The notes below the pieces were generated by a model that saw only the letters and a program-made list of their open reading frames with translations, was not told where the DNA came from and did no database searches. From NCBI RefSeq assembly GCF_000421765.1, contig NZ_ATXQ01000002.1, positions 1 through 64,000 on the forward strand: a DNA stretch of 64,000 nucleotides, written 5' to 3'. The DNA comes from Denitrificimonas caeni DSM 24390 (GTDB taxonomy: Bacteria > Pseudomonadota > Gammaproteobacteria > Pseudomonadales > Pseudomonadaceae). The position numbers and the translations under genes were made by a program. Every line of letters begins with the position of its first letter. Position 1 is the stretch's first letter. Positions 59,823-64,000 of the stretch are shown here, one piece after another.

Positions 59823-62052
59823 TAACTGCCCCAACTTAGCCAATAGCTCAGCACTGGATGCTGGTTTGAGTAAGCAGCCATCAAAATCAAGGGAATTTGC
59901 TAAATCGCGCGGCCTTTGTGGTGGTTTCGCAGAGTAAAGCAAGATGGCTAATTGCGGCCATTCTTTACGAACATTTCGGAGCAAATCCCAACCATCCATA
60001 CCGGGCATAACTTGGTCAGTAACAATGATATCGACGGGGTACTCTCGCAGCATAATCAACGCTTCTGCAGCACTACTGCAAATCAGTGGATTGTAATCAT
60101 AACCAGCCAGCAACTCATAAAGCATTTCTCGTGTGATAGCTACATCATCAACAATCAGCACTGTACGCTGACGCCCTTCTTCACTTGCAGCGAAACTTTC
60201 AACAAACACTTGTTCAAGTTCTTGCTCAGCGGCTAATTGCAAATGCAAAGTAAAGCTGCAACGAACACCCTTTTGCTCTGCGCTTTCAAACAACAGCTCA
60301 CTGTTCATGCTGTCTAATAATTGGCGCACAATGTACAAGCCCAGCCCCGCTCCTTCATACAGAGTGCTGTTTTCACCTCGTGCAAAAGGTTGTAATAAGC
60401 TCTCTCACTCAGCCTTAGGCATACCAATGCCGTTATCAGAGACAACAAACTGCAAGTCTGCGTAACCCGTCTGTTTATTGTGCTTGATTAAATTAACCGC
60501 AAAGACAATCTCTCCTTGCTGCGTAAATTTAGCAGCATTGGCGAGCAGGTTAATAATGACTTGGCGTAACCTTCGAAAATCAGCATTAACCAATAACGGT
60601 AGATCATCAGCAATAACGCTGCTAAAAATATTGTTATTACGCTCGGCTAAAAAAATGCCTGATTCTTCTATCTCTCGTAAAAAACCAAACAGATAGCCAG
60701 GCGCAACTAACAACTCTAACTGTTTGAGCTCGCCACGCGAAAACTCCAGAAGCTCATCTATCAACTCCAATTGCTGCTGAGCAGAACGTTGAATACTCTG
60801 GCCATACTGTACAGCCTGAGCACTATTGGCTTGCAACACGCGGGCATCGCGAATGACATGCTGCAAGGGGCTGCGTAAATCATGACTGATTCGGGCAAGT
60901 AGCAAATTTTGATTACTTAGCGCATTGCGTAATTGCTGCGTGCGCATCTCCACGCGCTGTTCGAAAATCTCATGCTCCACGCGCTTTAGCTGTTCGACAT
61001 CAGCTAAAGCACTCTGCTCTCTTTGCCGTACCAATACAATCTGACTGACGAAGGTGTAACCCAATAAAAGTGTGGCCGGCAAAACAGAAATAAACAGCCA
61101 AGAATATGCTGTGGGAGAAAGCTGAATTGCGTCCACATTAAACAATGCCAAAAGGACGTTCTGCGCAACAAACGCTATAACTAAAGCAAAGCTAGGCCAG
61201 TTCGTAGACAGTCTGAAGTGCAGATTTGTATAGATTGCAGCAACAACAACCAGCGCAATAGATAGTGTTAACAGAACACTCAGAGTGCCACCATAAATAA
61301 GCCATTGTTCTTGCACAAACAACAATCGCAAAAACAGCAGCAGTATTAAACCGAGTTGCACAGTACTCATCAAGATGCCGATCGCGTAAGGCTGCTCTTT
61401 AACACGTAATAAAATACGCACATAGCCGATTGCGATGACACGAATTAAAGTTTCTGTAATCAGTGCTGCCTGCACATTCCAACCAAGTGCTTGTGGCCAT
61501 AAATAAATGCGTAGCCTTCAGCAACTGCGATATAAAGTGCGTATAAGGTGATTGAAGCGGCATGTAGTAGAGCAATACTTGAGCGAAAGAAGTAACCCAT
61601 TAACAGGCTAAAGACAATCAATAAAATAATAACACCCGCGAGCATGCCGTCTACAAAAGTGTCTACTATCCGCTGCTTAATCAGTGCCTGCTGAGAAAGT
61701 AGCTGTGGCTGTACAATAAATCCCTCTCTACTGCTTGTGCGCAAATACAGGGTTATGCGGCTATGCGCCGTCAACATAATAGGTAAGCTCGGTATACGTT
61801 GATGGTTAGCCCACTCAGCAAAAGGATACGCTGTGGCTGCCATTGAGAATCTGCTAGCTGATCGATGTCATCGCGCTGCATTAGCCCAGTGTTGTCATGA
61901 ACAATCTGGAAGAAAGGTGTTAGAGCGATAGCCTCTTGTGGGCAACCTGATAACACCAGTTCATTCTTGGCTTGAATGACCGATGATCCACATAAAAGAA
62001 GGATGCTTAATAAAATCTTAGCCAAGAAATAGGCAACTGGTTTATCGGTCAC
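59814..62052 (-). pseudogene. 7TMR-DISM hybrid histidine kinase, frameshifted and interrupted
   Basis: The product would run from a signal peptide (MTDKPVAYFLAKILL) through a DISM-type periplasmic domain, seven helices, HisKA (ISHDLRSPLQHVI), ATPase (NLLANAAKFTQQ) and a receiver (IIVTDQVMPGMDGW). It is broken in at least three places: a frame change near 61840 with loss of most of the periplasmic domain, a one-base frameshift near 61508 (AFIY then LWPQALGW in the other frame), and an in-frame TGA at 60405-60407 where PKAE-W-ESLLQ is expected. It is convergent with the intact kinase, overlapping by 9 bases. Clearly decayed. Confidence 0.88.
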
Positions 62053-62339
62053 AGGCCTGCCTTACTGTAAAGAAAATAAAAGAAACCATTGATTCATGTC
62101 TCAAGCTTATCCTGATTAAAACACAACTAATAATGCCATACAGCCTGCGCCAACACTGAAGATGAGCTTTACGTATTTATTTAGCATTTTTTGTACATTT
62201 ATTGAGCAAGCATGCAAAAAAAATCTCATTCTGCCCCTTCTACTAGTTTACTTAATCAAACGAATGCGTAACATATACAACAGTCAGCTTATCATTTGAT
62301 AAGTTGCTTCCATGGATAACCCATACTAAGGGGAACAAT

Positions 62340-62591
62340 ATGAATAATGTTCTAAAATTTTCTGCATTAGCTTTCGCTGCCGTTTTAGCGACTGGTTGCA
62401 GCAGCGTTGCCACTGAAACTGAAGCACGTTTAACTGCGACTGAAGATTCAGTTGCACGTGCACAAGCTCGCGCTGACGAAGCGTACAGCAAAGCTGACGA
62501 AGCGATGACCGCTGCTCAGCGTGCTCAGCAAACTGCTGACGAAGCTAACGAACGCGCTCTGCGTATGTTAGAAAAAGCCAGCCGCAAGTAA
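62340..62591 (+). CDS. oprI: Major outer membrane lipoprotein I (OprI/Lpp type)
   Basis: 83 residues. Lipobox LATGC at 16-20 makes Cys20 the lipidated residue, leaving a 64-residue mature form. The body is a continuous heptad-repeat helix (alanine-rich, [18 protein letters not shown] and similar) ending in KASRK, the lysine that links to peptidoglycan. GGGG before the ATG is a strong ribosome site. This length and sequence match Pseudomonas OprI. It is normally one of the most abundant proteins of the cell. Confidence 0.95.
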   Translation: MNNVLKFSALAFAAVLATGCSSVATETEARLTATEDSVARAQARADEAYSKADEAMTAAQRAQQTADEANERALRMLEKASRK

Positions 62592-62609
62592 TATTACTTG
62601 CTAAGGCAA

Positions 62610-62640
62610 AAAGGCCGACTTGAAAAAGTCGGCCTTTTTT
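62610..62640 (+). terminator. Terminator after oprI
   Basis: AAAGGCCGACT (62610-62620) pairs with AGTCGGCCTTT (62627-62637), loop TGAAAA, followed by further T residues. Confidence 0.9.
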
Positions 62641-62667
62641 ATTGATCTTTATGCTCGAGCTAAACTC

Positions 62668-63099
62668 TTAAGGAGATTCGCTCTTACCATGCATACGTAG
62701 CAATAACTCTGCCTCTGATTGGCTTAAACCACATGACTGTTTAAGGTCTTCAGTGCTGGCACCTAATCCAACTAATCTCGCAGCCTGAGTAAAAGACAAG
62801 CTACTCAAGTCACGCTGCTCCATGCGCAAAATTTTCTCCGGCAAAGGTGCAATACTTTTTTGTAATTCATACAACTCCTCTCCCATGCGCATACTGCCTG
62901 ATAAATAAGTGTCTAAACGCCGATTCAAATCTTTGAAGGCTTGGGTATGTTGCTGTATCTGCTTCATTTGCTGCGCATATAAATCGTCAGCACGCCGCTT
63001 CGCTCTCCACATACTGTACAAGGCAAAACTATTGCCAATGCACAGCACAGATAGCAGCAACACTGCAAACATCATTACAGAGAATCCAACTCCGTCCAT
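62668..63099 (-). CDS. DUF2802 protein of the chemotaxis operon
   Basis: 143 residues. One N-terminal transmembrane helix (VMMFAVLLLSVLCIGNSFALY), a coiled-coil-like region (DDLYAQQMKQIQQHTQAFKDL) and a C-terminal short helical DUF2802 domain (LSFTQAARLVGLGASTEDLKQ, GLSQSEAELLLRMH). Function unknown; it follows cheW in most Pseudomonas. It overlaps cheW by 25 bases at its start. Confidence 0.88.
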   Translation of the reverse strand: MDGVGFSVMMFAVLLLSVLCIGNSFALYSMWRAKRRADDLYAQQMKQIQQHTQAFKDLNRRLDTYLSGSMRMGEELYELQKSIAPLPEKILRMEQRDLSSLSFTQAARLVGLGASTEDLKQSCGLSQSEAELLLRMHGKSESP

Positions 63100-63554
63100 T
63101 CTTCTTCACTCATCATTTTTTCCAGCTCAACTAGAATCAGCAACTCACCATTTTTATTACAAACGCCTTGAATAAATTTAGCGGCATCAGTGTTGCCAAC
63201 ATTAGGAGCTGTTTCTATTTCAGACTGACGTAAATAAACCACCTCTGCCACGCTATCAACTAAAATACCAATGACTTGTTTATCAACCTCAATGATAACC
63301 ACGCGAGTATTGTCACCCACCTCTGCTGGCGGTAGGCCAAAACGTTGCCGAGTATCAATTACAGTCACTACATTACCGCGTAAATTAATGATTCCCAGAA
63401 CATAACTAGGAGCGCCCGGTACAGGAGCAATCTCGGAGTAACGCAACACCTCCTGTACCTGCATAACATTAACGCCATAGGTCTCATTATCAAGACGAAA
63501 TGTTACCCACTGTAAAATAGGGTCATCACTACTGTGTGCCGATGATTTTTGCAT
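63075..63554 (-). CDS. cheW: Chemotaxis coupling protein CheW
   Basis: 159 residues. CheW couples chemoreceptors to CheA. Conserved: LQWVTFRLDNETYGVNVMQVQEVLRY at the start, then GVINLRGNVVTVIDTRQRFG and a loop VIIEVDKQVIGILVDSVAEVV. GGGG before the ATG. In operon with the upstream CheW-domain gene and the DUF2802 gene. Confidence 0.94.
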   Translation of the reverse strand: MQKSSAHSSDDPILQWVTFRLDNETYGVNVMQVQEVLRYSEIAPVPGAPSYVLGIINLRGNVVTVIDTRQRFGLPPAEVGDNTRVVIIEVDKQVIGILVDSVAEVVYLRQSEIETAPNVGNTDAAKFIQGVCNKNGELLILVELEKMMSEEEWTELDSL

Positions 63555-63645
63555 TGTTATTCCCCTTGTTTAAAGCGCTAGGCTGACACTGTAATCATTG
63601 TTTACTGTCTTTTACCTTAGCTCTTATATTTAATTTTGTGACTTA

Positions 63646-64000
63646 TTAAACTGTTGCTGGTTGGCTAATTAATTTTGCTAAAACCTCAACATCCAATAGC
63701 GCGCACATATGTTCAATAACTGTTCCAGCTAACCATGAGCGCTGACCGCGCTGAGTTCGCCACTTTACTTGATGAGGCTCTAGTCGAATAGCGTTTCGAA
63801 CCTGATGAACAGCTAAACCCCAATCAAAACCATTAATAGAAATAACATAGCTTAAGTCTTCACGCATATCGGCAGTATAGCGCTCCGGCATCACCCACCG
63901 CGCTGTTTCTAATACCTTTAAATTACCACTTTGTGCAGGTAATAGCCCAATAAACCAATCCGGTTGAGCAAATATTGGGGTCAGCTCAGTAGGTTTAAAT
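63646..64000 (-). CDS. parP: CheW-domain protein, ParP-type (cut by window edge)
   Basis: The frame is open to the right edge, so only the C-terminal 118 residues are visible (WFIGLLPAQSGNLKVLETARW, YVISINGFDWGLAVHQVRNAI, WLAGTVIEHMCALLDVE). It resembles the CheW-like AIF domain of ParP, which in Pseudomonas and Vibrio helps the ParC system place chemotaxis arrays at the pole. Its gene sits just upstream of cheW, as expected for ParP. The exact identity depends on the unseen N-terminal part. Confidence 0.75.
   Translation of the reverse strand, partial: FKPTELTPIFAQPDWFIGLLPAQSGNLKVLETARWVMPERYTADMREDLSYVISINGFDWGLAVHQVRNAIRLEPHQVKWRTQRGQRSWLAGTVIEHMCALLDVEVLAKLISQPATV

Overview
The window is a contiguous piece of a gammaproteobacterial chromosome, almost certainly from the family Pseudomonadaceae. 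The gene order (gyrA-serC-pheA-hisC-tyrA/aroA-cmk-rpsA; mtnA-mtaD-ubiG-mupP-yciK; rlmKL-rmf-pyrD; lexA-sulA; uvrB next to an aromatic aminotransferase; cheW next to a DUF2802 gene; an oprI-type lipoprotein) is that of Pseudomonas. Base composition looks only moderately GC, well below the typical fluorescent pseudomonads, which points to a low-GC relative such as the Denitrificimonas/Thiopseudomonas branch. That placement is an inference, not a measurement.

Layout. 1-4283 is accessory DNA: the 3' part of a group II intron on the + strand, integron-type gene cassettes with a recognisable attC site (a two-gene cassette with a uracil-DNA-glycosylase-like protein, then a PD-(D/E)XK-nuclease-like protein), a second, truncated group II intron on the - strand that ends where the attC of the second cassette should begin, a long perfect palindrome, and an orphan gene. 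It abuts the 3' end of tRNA-Ser(UGA). From 4484 the core chromosome resumes: yccA-type membrane protein, galU, gor, a copper chaperone, a DUF2339/DUF3999 membrane pair, the PHP-yciO-scpA-scpB operon, yciB-yciI, a Cpx-like two-component system, a nitroreductase, a YkgJ protein and the adenylate cyclase cyaB.

23636-34405 is a long - strand aromatic amino acid and translation block running gyrA to rpsA. GyrA carries isoleucine at position 83, the classical fluoroquinolone-resistance position of Pseudomonas. 34582-44727 holds methionine salvage (mtnA, mtaD), ubiquinone and cell-wall recycling genes (ubiG, mupP), a diguanylate cyclase, rluB, rlmKL and rmf. A 196-bp element with imperfect terminal inverted repeats and a 6-bp flanking direct repeat, resembling a MITE, sits between rmf and pyrD. 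47374-48548 is the SOS pair lexA-sulA behind two LexA boxes; gltX, uvrB and an aromatic aminotransferase follow.

53856-62052 is a sensory cluster: AraC-type response regulator, LysR regulator, a periplasmic solute-binding protein interrupted by an in-frame TAG, an intact hybrid kinase with Hpt domain, and a second hybrid kinase of the 7TMR-DISM type wrecked by a TGA and two frameshifts. The circuit looks to be decaying. The window ends with the abundant oprI lipoprotein gene and a chemotaxis accessory operon (CheW-like protein, cheW, DUF2802).
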